A stretch of DNA of 64,000 nucleotides from Hypomesus transpacificus (Eukaryota; Chordata; Actinopteri; Osmeriformes; Osmeridae): positions 7,277,351 to 7,341,350 of the forward strand of contig NC_061066.1 in NCBI RefSeq assembly GCF_021917145.1, written 5' to 3'. The translations under genes and the position numbers were made by a program. Shown here in pieces: positions 1-16,543 of the stretch (positions are counted from its first letter, which is position 1; each line of letters opens with the position of its first letter). The notes beneath the pieces were generated by a model. That model worked only from the letters and a program-made list of their open reading frames with translations, was not told where the DNA came from and made no database searches.

Positions 1-922
1 TCTTCACAACACTCTCACCCCACTTTCTCTCTCAGAGAGATTTGCCAGATTTGCAACCTTGGAACCAGCAGCCTTAAAGATGGACAATAATGTACATCCA
101 CACAAACAAACGGGAACACTCATTTAGCTCATGGCCCTGTATCTATTATCTCCTCTTCCATCCCCGATGACAATAGATATAAAATCCTGGTTATTTATTA
201 GGATATAAAAGTTGCAGTTCCAGGCAAATTGTGCAGCTTGCCAATAAGGAGTTGTTCCATGGATCTTTCTTCCCTGGGGATATGAATGCTACATGGTTAT
301 TTTGTCCAGGCGTACCAATAAAAATAATTGATAACCTCTCCTGCTGACTTATTGAGATGAATGGGTTCTATTGTCAACGTTATGAGTTGGTCCAGAGAGT
401 CAGATGGATGGCCCCATGTTCTCTCCCACTGCCCCAAGGATGGAGAATAACAGGCTGTAGGCTGGAGATTCTGGTCCATCAGCTGCACTTTATCATCAGT
501 CAGGCTACGGTGGCCCTAGAGGACCAAACCATAGATTATTGGCTGTTGTATTGATTCAGTAAGACATGGCATCCATCCACTTCCAAAAACATTCTTGTGG
601 GTGGATTATAAATAGGTCGAGGTATTGGGAAAAATATAAACATCAACGTGAAATATGCTGGTTGTTTGGAGTGTGTGAGGTATTACATAATATGGAATAT
701 CTGTGTTGAATATATGGTCTGTTCACCTTAGGTTTTACATAGTGTGGTCAGTGGACACCAAGGATATGCCAAGCCATCTAACAGGTCCTGCTGATAGGGT
801 GTTGATATTTCAAAGGCACTGGTACTACGAAGCAACCATCTTTGTCTTCAGTAAATATGATGTGAAATGCTGCCACCTGTTGGAAAGACATTTGCACAAT
901 TGACAGTGGAAAGGTTTTTATT
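1..922. other. Non-coding stretch downstream of GXYLT1
   Basis: No exon or recognisable coding sequence was found on either strand. The short open frames here resemble no family I know and show no splice-site support. The sequence is AT-rich and non-repetitive up to the MITE that starts at 923. Confidence 0.5.
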
Positions 923-1327
923 AGGGGTGAAACGATAATCAGCTCACGATTCAATACGTATCACGATACTGGGTGTACGATTCAATACGTATCACGATAC
1001 TGGGTGTACGATACAATACGTATCACGATACTGGGTGTACGATACAATACGTATCACGATATTTAGATATTTAAAATTAAAAAGATTCAATTAACAGATT
1101 TTATTTCCAAAACATTAAACAGTTTCATTCATTTTCTTTGTTGTACATACAGTTAACTGAGTTCAAGCCATTTCTGTGAATGCCCGCATGACACAGGTGC
1201 AGAGTAGGTCGCACACTGGTAGCTCAATCAATAAGATCAAACAGACGTAATATTGTAAAAATATTGCCATAACTCTACGATACGTATTGTAAACATTTTG
1301 TATTGTGATATATTGTTACACACCTAG
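923..1327. mobile_element. hAT-like MITE with 8-bp target-site duplication
   Basis: A roughly 405-bp non-autonomous element. The left end AGGGGTGAAACGATA and the right end TATTGTTACACACCTAG are imperfect inverted repeats. It is flanked on both sides by the direct 8-mer TTTTTATT (915-922 and 1328-1335), the duplication length typical of hAT transposons. Near its left end are just over three tandem copies of a 31-bp unit (about 949-1062) containing the core ACGTATCACGATACTGGGTG. It has no coding capacity. It lies just beyond the 3' end of GXYLT1. Assignment to hAT is inferred from end sequence and duplication length. Confidence 0.75.
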
Positions 1328-1329
1328 TT

Positions 1330-1335
1330 TTTATT
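1330..1335 (-). terminator. GXYLT1: Candidate poly(A) signal of GXYLT1
   Basis: TTTATT on the plus strand reads AATAAA in the GXYLT1 direction and would give a 3' UTR of about 0.86 kb. It lies in the right-hand target-site duplication of the MITE. The same motif recurs at the left duplication (917-922), so two alternative ends are possible. Confidence 0.4.
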
Positions 1336-2196
1336 GCATAAATTATACAACATTTGGCTGTTTACACATTCTGGGATACACATGGAGATGCTACACAATC
1401 CACAAATACAAACATATAGGACATAGAACACAACATTCCAAAGAAACATTCTTTCTTTTTTTTACCTGATGTTCATCATTGTTTGTACGTTTAACAGTGC
1501 AAATAAAAAAACACAACAAACTTTGGAATTGCATATGAATAGAAAACAAACACTAACTTATGCACATTGGTAACAAACACGACAACATGGCACAGTGGGT
1601 CACAGACAGTTTGAACACAGATTTCCTGACAAAATGTGCCTTTAACAAGCGGAGCTGGTTCATGAAGGAGGACGCGTGACTTCTCATTATTAATGCTGCA
1701 GGGCACTCCCTCCTAATAGGGCGGGGTATATAGCGGGGTATCCCGGCATATGCATCGCTAGTGCGACATAGACATCAGTCTTCCTGCTGCCTCTGCCTCC
1801 CCGGCCTCCACCCTTGGTTCTGTTTCCTGTCTTAGGGGGAATGCGTCTCTGCTCTCTGCTCGGAGGTCCAGACAGTGTCTCGTGGATGCGGCAGGGAGCC
1901 GATGCAAGCAGAACCACAATGCCAAATCAAATGTACAATCATGTATTGTATAGTGTGCAATAAAGTAGTAGTAAAGACATACAAGTCCTCCTGCCTTTAC
2001 CAGAACCATCCTGGTGTTTACCCCACGGTGTGTATATTCCATGTGAACATGGGGATAACGTAGATTCTCCAATATCTCTTGATGAGAGTCTTGATGGACA
2101 CAACAATGTGCAGCTGTCCAGGGCAGACTCAGGTAAAAGACTTGGACAAGCTGCAGTCATCCTAAAGTCTAGACCAGTCTGGAAAGCTCTGGAAGG

Positions 2197-4099
2197 TCAG
2201 TCTCTGTGTGTGCTGGTTAGACTGACTGCCAGTCTCTTGGTGAGCTGGTGGTGGGCCTTGCCACAGTAGGTGTGGGTGGTGTTCTGCAGTGCGGCCTCCA
2301 GGGGGCGCAGCAGAGAGCTGACTGGGTCCGCGTCAAACGAGTACTGAGGACAAGAAGAGCTGTCCTTCACCAGGTAACCACATCACACAACACAACACTG
2401 CTGCATACATCTGTTAAGGATGACAGACCCTGAGGAATATACTTTGATTTACTTGCTCTTGTTTTACTGATGTCATGAGGCAATTAAAGTAAAAACCAAG
2501 CCTACTGTTCAATAATGAAGGGACTTTTACTACGCACACAGGAAATCAAATGGGTATTAGGTTTTAACCATGGACTCATTTGCCTTGGGAGCGGCAGCTA
2601 GTATCAGGTCACTAAAACGACAGTGTTTTACGAGTACGCTCTCACATACCCGCGCCTGGTCATAAAGCTGCATTTACAGTCGGAGTATTGATCTGGTGCT
2701 GATGATAGAGTGCTGTCCACATGGACACACACACACTCGCACACGCACACACACACACACACACTCGCACAAACTCTAAATGTAGCGTCAGCACTAAAAC
2801 TTTACTGCTCATTCCTGGGCCTGGCTTTTACAGTGAGACTTTATTACCTGCAGAACAGCAGCCACACATGACCAGAGCAAGTGTGTGTGTCTGTGTGTGT
2901 GTGTGTGTGTATGTGTGTGTGTGTGTGTGTAAGTATCTGCTGTAGGCCATTGTATATGGCCACGCCATTAAGCAAATGAAGCAAGATCGTTGACAAAAAT
3001 TCGGAACAATGTATGTCTGTGTATATCTGTGTGTGCGTGCATGCATACCTGCTTTATGGCATCGTATACAGCTCTGAAGGCAGGTTGTTTGTGGTCATGG
3101 TAGACCCCCCTGTTGCCATGGAGGATGCAGACCCCAGCTTCCTCTGCTGAGACACAGTTGGAGCCGTAGATACAGTGGTCTGGACGGTAGTTCCACTGGC
3201 ATGACACCTCCAACAGACACTCTGGAGGACGGGATGGTGGAGTTACATCTCATGGCACAGACTGGGGCTAGCAGGTAAGCTCACTGAGTTAAATGTGGTG
3301 TGTGTGTGTGTGCGTCTGACCAGGGTTGTGGTGGAAGATAATGTTAAGCAGGTCCTGGTCTCCCCAGGTGATGTTCAGCTTGTATTTCTGCAGCAGAGGC
3401 CTCAGTAACTCCTCCCACCTGAGTCCTATGGACGTCATGTCATTCTGAACAGGCAGGACAGAAAAACAGTCAACGACCACCACTGCACTCAAATAGGATT
3501 GTGACTCTCTGATGCCACCTGGTGGTTCAAACTAGTGTCCATTCCTTAGCGTGAACCAGCTAACATACAGTATAGAGTTGAATAATGATGCATTCATTTA
3601 TATATTGCACTTGTTTCCAAAGCGATGGAAGGGTTACGACTACAACCTATTACTCTGCAGCCAAACACTCTACCACTGAGCTACACCTATCTACCAGCGT
3701 GAATTGTGACAAAGCAGAGTTAAATGCGAAACGTTGACCCCTGACCTTGAAGTAGGTGCTCCTGATGCGGGTCATGTTCATCAGCATGACCCCAGAGTTG
3801 ATCCCGGTGCGTCCGTAGTACGGGTGGCGGGCGAAACGGTTGTACCAGGCTATGCGCGGCTCCTCGTGCTCCGGCGCCATGGCAACCAGCTGGGTGGAGT
3901 TGAAGGCGGTCAGGAACACCCACAGGGCGTCGACAGGTTCCAGGAACACGACGTCAGAGTCCACGTAGAGCAGGGAGTCTACGTCCTTCAGGATGAGCTG
4001 AGGGCGAAGGGTGTGTGTGGGGGTGAAAGAGAGAGAGAGACACAGAGAGAGAGAGACACACACACAGAGAGAGAGAGACGCAGAGAGAGAGAGAGAGAG

Positions 4100-4176
<77 letters not shown>

Positions 4177-5864
4177 GAGAGAGAGACATAGAGAGAGAGA
4201 CATAGAGAGAGAGACATAGAGAGAGAGACACACACACACACACAGAGAGACAAAGAGAGACGAAGAGAAAGAGAGAGAAAGACAGAACAGAAGAAAGGTG
4301 GGGAGTCAAAAAGAACACATTGATTACGACCACATCACAGTAAAGAGTCAAACTACTGGACAGGAGAGTGTGAGAGCCAATGAGTATGAGAGCAGACAGG
4401 GGCTCACAGGGAGGAAGAGCCTCTGGGAGGCACAGGGTTTGAAGAGCTTCCTCCACTCTGCAGCGTGCTCCTGGGGGAGAGTGATGGGGTACAGCCTGTA
4501 GCTGAACCTGGAGCGCACATGACCAGGCCAAGACTCCATCTACAGCACAGGGAGAAGCAAGCATTTCAGACACGCACACACACACACTTCGATTTAACCA
4601 GAGGTAAAGAAACTGTTAGCACAGCCAAAAAAGGCAATACTATGCCGGTAGTAACTACCAGTGCTTTCATAGTATAAGCAGCATTCCAGTCAGTACTTCC
4701 ATGACTCAGTACAAGTCCTGTGGCCGGCAGGCAGCAGAACCCACCGCTTGTGTGAAGCTGCTGTGCAGAAGCTCCTCAGAGAACAGATGCAGGAGGAGCA
4801 GCTTGGAGCTGAGGAGCACGGCAGACTTAACCATGGTCAGGGTCTCCTCCAGCCTCTGGCCGCACGCCACCACGCCAAGGTGCATGATGGGAGCAGGACT
4901 GGGATTGCTCTCAACCCTCTGACGCATGATGTTCCTAAAAGAGAGAGAGACATGATTAAGACATGTGACGACTCTGAGGGAACTTCTGTTAGAGACAAAC
5001 AATATGAACCCTGTTTCACTATTGAAACACTACGAGTTTCACTCAGTACACGTGACAAACCCTGGGTGTATACTGACACGAGTGACACCACTTTAACAGG
5101 TAAGCTAGATTCAGGTTTATCCGTGGTCTGTCCACCCCCACTCTGGGAATGCTCTGACTCTGTCACACCTCCAGTGATTGACACAAGGTTGAGAGGTAAT
5201 TGAACAGGAGTGTGTTTTTGTGTGCGAGTGCGTGAGTGAATGATAGAGATTATGTGAAAGATTTACAGTTACAGAAAAAGAGCAACTGAGAAAACAAATG
5301 TGTGTTTGCAGAAGCTGCCTCTCATTCAATTAGACCTATTAGTCAAATTACTACAGTATACTGATATCATTTATAACTGTTAAGGAATGCAAGAAGTTAT
5401 TTAAAGGAATCAAATACACGTAGCCAATAGCAGACGCCAACAGGGACTTGGAAATAGCAACGACACAATAAAGCAACAAATGATTCTGACATGCCCATGC
5501 TTTGCTTAATATGCATCAACAACACAATATGCAAGTGATCGCTTGTCCATTGGCTTCAATGGAAGTTCAAACAGCAGAAATAAATTAAACATGTGCTAGA
5601 AGTGAGACCGGTATATTATACAAATTGTCTATAAATACAATACCTGTTATTCCAATGTTGGCTGTCGGGGCCTTTTCTGTCTATTACTAGCTTGGTTCCT
5701 TGTCCGATGGCTCTCCGCTGGGAAGCAGCTGGCGACAAGAACGTCATCCTACCGACGCCTCCTCCGTCCAACTGAGTCGAGTAGAATAGTTTACTGTACA
5801 CGTACAATACCGATAACACGGCCAACACCGTGCACACGAGGAATGCACGAATGTATCGTCGCAT
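2197..5864 (-). CDS. GXYLT1: Glucoside xylosyltransferase 1 (7 coding exons)
   Basis: Type II Golgi/ER membrane enzyme of glycosyltransferase family 8. It adds alpha-1,3-xylose to O-glucose on EGF repeats of Notch, using UDP-xylose. Coding exons on the minus strand: 5644-5864, 4745-4934, 4408-4539, 3746-3997, 3321-3444, 3049-3221 and 2197-2343. All junctions are GT/AG and in frame, giving 412 residues (human about 440). Residues 1-5 are basic (MRRYI) and about 6-24 form a signal anchor. The catalytic domain starts near residue 90 ([16 protein letters not shown]). The metal-binding DXD is D194-S-D196 in [13 protein letters not shown]. Other conserved stretches are [33 protein letters not shown] and [10 protein letters not shown]. 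The start was chosen at the MRRY methionine shared with mammals; an in-frame upstream ATG exists at 5924. The GXYLT1 rather than GXYLT2 call rests partly on its position beside YAF2. Confidence 0.95.
2723..2932. repeat. Facing CA and TG microsatellites in GXYLT1 intron 6
   Basis: A CA-rich array (2723-2770) and a TG array (2880-2932) sit about 110 bp apart in the intron between exons 3049-3221 and 2197-2343. In the transcript the order is CA repeats, spacer, then GT repeats, so they can pair as a long hairpin. Confidence 0.8.
3615..3690 (-). mobile_element. tRNA-derived SINE head in GXYLT1 intron 4
   Basis: The minus strand reads TGTAGCTCAGTGGTAGAGTG followed by a tRNA-like arm region. This is a good pol III A box with a degraded B-box side. 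It is not a functional tRNA because the T-arm and acceptor stem do not fold. It is probably a SINE remnant inserted in sense with the gene. Confidence 0.45.
4027..4290. repeat. GA/CT microsatellite in GXYLT1 intron 3
   Basis: Interrupted (GA)n with dispersed ACAC and CATA insertions. On the transcribed strand it is a CT-rich tract about 30-290 nt upstream of the 3' splice site of exon 3746-3997. Long open frames reading through it are artefacts of the stop-free dinucleotide repeat. Confidence 0.9.
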
Positions 5865-5924
5865 TATCGAAAGTTCAATCGCTTTCAGAGCACACAGGCA
5901 TGACACAGGACCGTGCTGGTACAC

Positions 5925-7290
5925 ATTTGGCAGGACTTTAGGGTCTGGGGGAGGGGTGAGGGAGACAAAAAAAAGTCAAGCCCTCCCCCTACGTGTAATT
6001 TATTAGCTGGGAAAAAAACACTTTTATCTGCCTATACCCCCTTTCACAGAAACAACTTAAATATGCACTCCTTTCACTTCTTTATCGTCAAAATATTTTA
6101 TTAGGCCTACATCAAACTAGGAGTTATTTTGTTGCTTTGAATAGGAGGCTATTGTATACCAAGTGGTGCTGATAACTCCCAGTAGATTTTTAAAGCATAT
6201 CATCACTTTTAGACATTCAGGGCTATGCCTACTAAATAACTATTATTGCTTTTTCTTTCATCGTCGACATATGTTACCAATTTATGTTGGTTAGTGATGT
6301 TACCAATCACTAACCAGACAGAAAAAAATCAGACAGCATACTTTTTGAACACATAATTTCATTAATTTTCTTTTGTTAATCTTCATACATTAACCTATAT
6401 GTTCATACATTTCTAAACAGGAAAGTTTGGTCAATCCAAATAATGTAAAAAACAAAACAAAAATAAAAATGGTGAGTATGACATCAATGGTACCAGGTGG
6501 GTTTAAAGTGGACACAACAAAAAATGAACATTCTTAACCAACAAAATCTTTCTCATTAATCCACTTCTAGTCCCAGCTAGTGTAGTGAACCAATTAGAAT
6601 ATATTTAAGTCTCCATAGTGACACAAGAAATAAAATGTCCTCACATTTTCTCCCAGAATGCAACAAGTACTGAACTCTGAAACACAATGTCATGCCTGGA
6701 GAATGGTAACACTGTTGGGATGCCTAACACACCAATTCTGTACAACAGGTCATAGGAGATCAGGTTTATCAACATAGAATATAACAACTGTTTCAACCTA
6801 AAGTTACCTAAACTGGGATTTTATTCAAATGTTTCTTCAGAACCTGTAGTGTATTCCAGAAGCCAGACCAACTGATGCCTCCAGGAGAGGAGTATGCTGT
6901 TCCTGGTGCACCATCATCTTCCTAACTAAGCACAACCTGTAGCCGCTACATGTACAGGTCCAGAATTAGCCAGGCCGGGAACCAAGTTCTAAACAATGAT
7001 TCTACAACCATTCACTACAATTTAGAACAAAGACTCGTCCAGAAGTAACATTATGGTTTAATAGATAGGGTCCCTTAGAGTGGCTCGGATTGGGGGTTGA
7101 GGTCCAATGTGGGGGTTGGGGGTGCCAGGTAAGAGGTTAAGGTCCAGAGGTTTGAGGTTGCCATGTTGGGAGTTTAGGTCCAGGTTGGCATTGCGGAGAG
7201 GGTTGAGGTCAAATGTAGAGGGTTTGTGACTTCAGAAGGATTTGGGCATGGTAAATCCATTATGGGGGTTGGGGTTGCCAGGTTTGGGGC
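5925..7290. other. GXYLT1 upstream region and YAF2 3' UTR/downstream
   Basis: No coding exon was found. The part next to 7290 should be YAF2 3' UTR; on the plus strand it has a G-rich, imperfectly repeated stretch at about 7080-7280 (variants of GGGGGTTGGGGTTGCCAG). The part next to 5925 should hold the GXYLT1 promoter; no TATA box was identified. Confidence 0.5.
6820..6825 (-). terminator. YAF2: Candidate poly(A) signal of YAF2
   Basis: TTTATT on plus (AATAAA in the YAF2 direction), about 470 nt after the stop codon. A second candidate lies at 6097-6102. Which is used cannot be told from sequence. Confidence 0.4.
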
Positions 7291-12842
<5,552 letters not shown>

Positions 12843-13010
12843 GCTATCAAAAGTTAGTTTGTGGATGTTTAAATAAGGACGTAGTCCTTATATGTTGATA
12901 AAGCGATGCGCCCGAACCGCACGGCTTCAGCTGTCGTGGAAACTCCGGTTGGCGAATTATCACGTGACCCACTCCCTCCAATCAGATTTCACAGCATTTC
13001 CTGTCGCTGT
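12843..13010 (-). promoter_or_regulatory. YAF2: YAF2 promoter region
   Basis: Sequence immediately upstream of the YAF2 first exon, locally richer in CpG than its surroundings. It contains a palindromic E-box, TCACGTGAC (12960-12968), and a CCAAT box (CCAATCAG from 12978). No TATA box. The role is inferred from position. Confidence 0.5.
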
Positions 13011-13168
13011 GAACAGGTCCAACATTCCTGATGAACACCGATGAGTACTTCTCATTTAAATCAAACGTCTTTTAGCCATTTGGTCGACATAATACAATAA
13101 AGAGCATTCAGTGAGATCTCCATTATATTATTATTCAACATCTTGAAGATAAGCTTTTGTTGAAACGT

Positions 13169-13174
13169 TTTATT
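13169..13174 (-). terminator. ZCRB1: Poly(A) signal of ZCRB1
   Basis: TTTATT on plus is AATAAA in the ZCRB1 direction, about 280 nt after the stop codon. This is a plausible 3' UTR length for this short gene. Confidence 0.55.
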
Positions 13175-13449
13175 TCCAAACATGGACAACAATAACAGGG
13201 AGCAGTTACATCATCAATGATATTTACAACTAAGTTTTAGTGGAGAGTTAGATACTGAGTCAATCTCTGACTGAGTCAATCTGTGACTCAGGTAGACAAA
13301 TGTATAAATATACAAAAACATACCGTTACACTGGACTTACTCTAACCTCTCATTCCCATGTAACCCCACTTTAACCTCTCGTAAAAAAGATCTACAGCGT
13401 TCGTTTCTAACTGTCTTTAGCAGGCCATAGTCTCTCAGACCAGACCTTC

Positions 13450-15509
13450 TCAGTCACTCAGTTCCTCCTCGTCACTGAAGTAGGCGCTCTTCTTGATCCG
13501 AGGCTTCTTGGAGTCGTCCGACGTAGACGCCTGAGCAGCGTCCTCAGCAGCGAGGGCCGTCCGTTTCCTTCGACACTCCTCCTCCTCGATGCGAGCTTGC
13601 TGAGGGGACAGGAAGTCCATGTGGGGACAGGAAGTCAGGGGGGGGGGAAGCAGGGCATGGAACACTAGTAGTAGCTGTGATGGGTAACATCAATGTTGTA
13701 GCGACTACATGGGACAAACTAAAAGTTGCTGAGAGGCTGCTGAGGTTGCTGAGGTTGGGTTACTTGGGTTGGCTGACGCGTTGATAAAAAGAAAAGATTT
13801 GCAGAGATCCAAGAAATACGTCTACGTGGCTTTCATTGCTGAAAAGTATTGAAGTATTTGAATGTCCAGAAATCATACTCAAAGGTAATTACAGCGATCT
13901 GGAAAAATGTTGTGATCAAAAAAAAATTGCGGTCAAAAAAGTCAGGCGACCCACTCACCCCCTCTTCCTCCATACAAGCCCACAGGTGCACAGGAGCTTT
14001 AACACTAAGTGAGTGTCACCGCCCATACCCACGTAAATCCATCACACCGCAACCACACAACAGTAAACAATAATACAAAGAAATAATTCCTGGCCCCTAC
14101 AAATGTGATTATGCTGTGTGTTCCAACATTGATCTCATTTGAACTGACCTGAAAAGCGATGGCCTGACTCAGACTGTCCAGAGCTGGATCCTCACCCTCC
14201 TCTTCACTTTCCTCTTCTGGACTGATACAAAGCAAAATATGCAAATATATAACTGCCTGCACTGGTGGGAGGAGTATGAAATAACAGAACGGTCCAAAAC
14301 TCACAGGGAAGCAGTGTGTGCATATCAGTGTTGCTGGTTTGTCTATTTTATTACTATACTATATGCATGTTCTTGGTAAATTACACTTACACTTCCTCAG
14401 GTTCCTCAACCTTTTTCTTCTTCTTCTTTTCCTTCTTCTTCGGGGGATCTCGTTCTCCCAGCATGTTCTTGGGGCAAGCGTAGCTCAGGTGACCCGTATC
14501 CTACAACACAAGAGCCCAGTCATATTGTAATTTAGTCGACACTCTTATCCAGAGCGACTTAGTAAACACAGGGACATTCCCCCCAAGGCAAGTAGGGTGA
14601 AGTGCCTTGCCCAGGGACACAACGTAATTTGTCACAGCCAGGAATCGAACCGGCAACCTTCTGATATGTAGCCCGATTCCCTAACCGATCAGCCATCTGA
14701 CACATCTGACACCCATATTGTGTTAGATACAACTCAGCATCTTCAAATCAAATATTCTACCAGATGAGAAGGACAGGTATCAGACAGGATTATCCACGGC
14801 AACCTACACCGCACTCATAGCATCTCGATTTGTCTGCGTAGTTACGTCTCCTGATGAACTCTGTGGCGCGGCCGTTGTCAACGGCGATACTGGCTTTTAC
14901 CGTGCGACCAAACAGCTGAGGACAGACAGAGAGGGGGAGCTGAGTAACAGCCAGGAACACAACAGCGGATCCAGGATGAAAGGGACTACACCATTCATGT
15001 TGAAGTATTTCTAGAAAACATAACATACCTGTTTGTTGTTTAGTGACCTAAAACAGTTCTGTGCCGACTCTTTATCCAAGAATAGAACAAACGCCACACC
15101 TTTACTCCTGCGCGTTTCTTTATCCTTCACTATGGTCACTCTAGAAGAATCAAACTTTATTTGACCACAGTTCAATTACCGATAAAACTGTATTATAAAG
15201 CCTGTGTGACATATGCATTCTCTCCAAAATGAACTCACTTTACAACTTTGCCATATTTTGTGAAGAGCTGTAAAGCGATGAGGAAACACTTTAATGACCC
15301 ATCATCAAGGTAAACAATTCTTAAGGTATACAATGATTTCTCTAGCTCTCTCACACACAGACACACATGCACAGACACACAGGAGATCGTTTTACTATTC
15401 AGTGGGTGGGGTGTGAATATCATACCTTGTGTAAGTCATTGTTGGTTAAAGAGAAAGGCAGGTTTGACACATAGACTGTGCTTCTGCTTGGTGCCAAACC
15501 CCCACTCAT
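13450..15509 (-). CDS. ZCRB1: Zinc finger CCHC and RNA-binding motif protein 1 (7 coding exons)
   Basis: RNA-binding component of the U11/U12 di-snRNP of the minor spliceosome. Coding exons on minus: 15426-15509, 15239-15267, 15029-15140, 14808-14915, 14391-14500, 14149-14221 and 13450-13599. These sum to 666 nt, 221 residues plus stop (human 217). An RRM spans about residues 10-88, with RNP2 VYVSNL (12-17) and RNP1-like [14 protein letters not shown] knuckle follows, [14 protein letters not shown], with ligands C107, C110, H115 and C120. Then comes a Lys-rich stretch ([12 protein letters not shown]), an acidic stretch ([16 protein letters not shown]), and the C-terminus [16 protein letters not shown], nearly identical to mammals. 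The second coding exon is a 29-nt microexon. A non-coding exon end is visible at 15711 (CGAACATG side). Intron 14501-14807 carries a SINE copy. Confidence 0.96.
14526..14703 (-). mobile_element. tRNA-derived SINE, copy 1
   Basis: Member of a family with six copies in this window. On the minus strand: A box TGGCTGATCGGTTAGGG, B box GGTTCGATTCC, then a conserved body (AAGGCACTTCACCCTACTTG) and tail (CGCTCTGGATAAGAG). Lies in a ZCRB1 intron, sense to the gene. Confidence 0.85.
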
Positions 15510-15710
15510 ATTGACGAGACTCTAAGGGTACAACTCTATAAAATACAGTGAATTAATTATAAAATACATCCTAATATGGTCCTCATATGTAGTTTAGTTG
15601 GTCAGCTATAGCTAGATGGCTTCAACAGTCAAATACTAGTGACACAGCTAGCAAGCTAAATAACTAGTTAGCTAAATGGTAGATATTCTGTTTAATATTA
15701 CAGTACCTAC

Positions 15711-16085
15711 CGAACATGTATCGGTCTTCGGGCTGAATATTCGCTATTTGCTGCAAACCATCCCTCAATAACGTTTAAAATCGTGCAAAAATGGGACACC
15801 TAAACAAGATAGTAAATAGGCGCAGTAAAATGACGCATTAAGGTTAGAACAGTTATCTGACCAATGACAAACTGCAACAACCGGAAAAGGTGACTAAATG
15901 GCAACGATCAGAAGATTCGGTCATACTTTTGCGATCGTAAATCTTTATTTATAGAATAATTTACTTGGACTTGCCATGTGATATTCATATTGCTATTCGG
16001 TATCAGTCTGACATAAATATAGGTTTCTTAAGTCTGTTTAAGATAATTGTGAGAACAAAGCATGGACGGCTGTGCAGCTGTCTAC
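15711..16085. promoter_or_regulatory. Bidirectional promoter of ZCRB1 and PPHLN1
   Basis: The two genes start head to head within a few hundred bases. A splice donor at 15705-15710 (minus) marks the end of a non-coding ZCRB1 exon beginning at or above about 15780. PPHLN1 non-coding sequence begins near 16.05 kb. Between them are a CCAAT box (15861-15865), an ETS-type CCGGAA (15881-15886) and a CRE-like TGACGCA near 15832. There is no TATA box. This is typical of housekeeping divergent promoters; exact start sites are inferred. Confidence 0.6.
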
Positions 16086-16543
16086 AACGTTTCAGTGAGG
16101 GACAGCTAGCTAGCTAGCTATCTTAAAGTTAGCATATTGTTGCTACTTGGTAAGTGCAATAACGCGCACATAACATATACAAAGCTAGCCTGGTTAATTA
16201 CGTCGCTGTTAGCTAAAGTTATGATATCCACCATATCATTTGTATTTTTTTCAGTTGTATGTTGCATGTTCAAATGTCTTTAAAAGTCTCACAGTGCTTA
16301 TTGCTTTCTACCGGGTTGCCAGTCATGATCCATCAGTTGCTTTTGACTGTCGTTCACAATTACCGAAATGGACCTGTGCACAAGCGATATAATTAATGGT
16401 CTGACACTGTTATCTGCTTACAATTAGTACCCTTACCTGCTGCTGTATAATCTGCATACATGTAATCCTCCATCTTCTCCACAGTTCGTTTTGAAGATTT
16501 GGATTAGGTAATCATCAACAATTCTCAAACTCTTGAACTAACA

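Noticed and set aside
3650-4585. 311-codon open frame with a long Ser/Leu run
   Set aside because: It joins two GXYLT1 exons through an intron containing a CT microsatellite; only the exon parts are coding.
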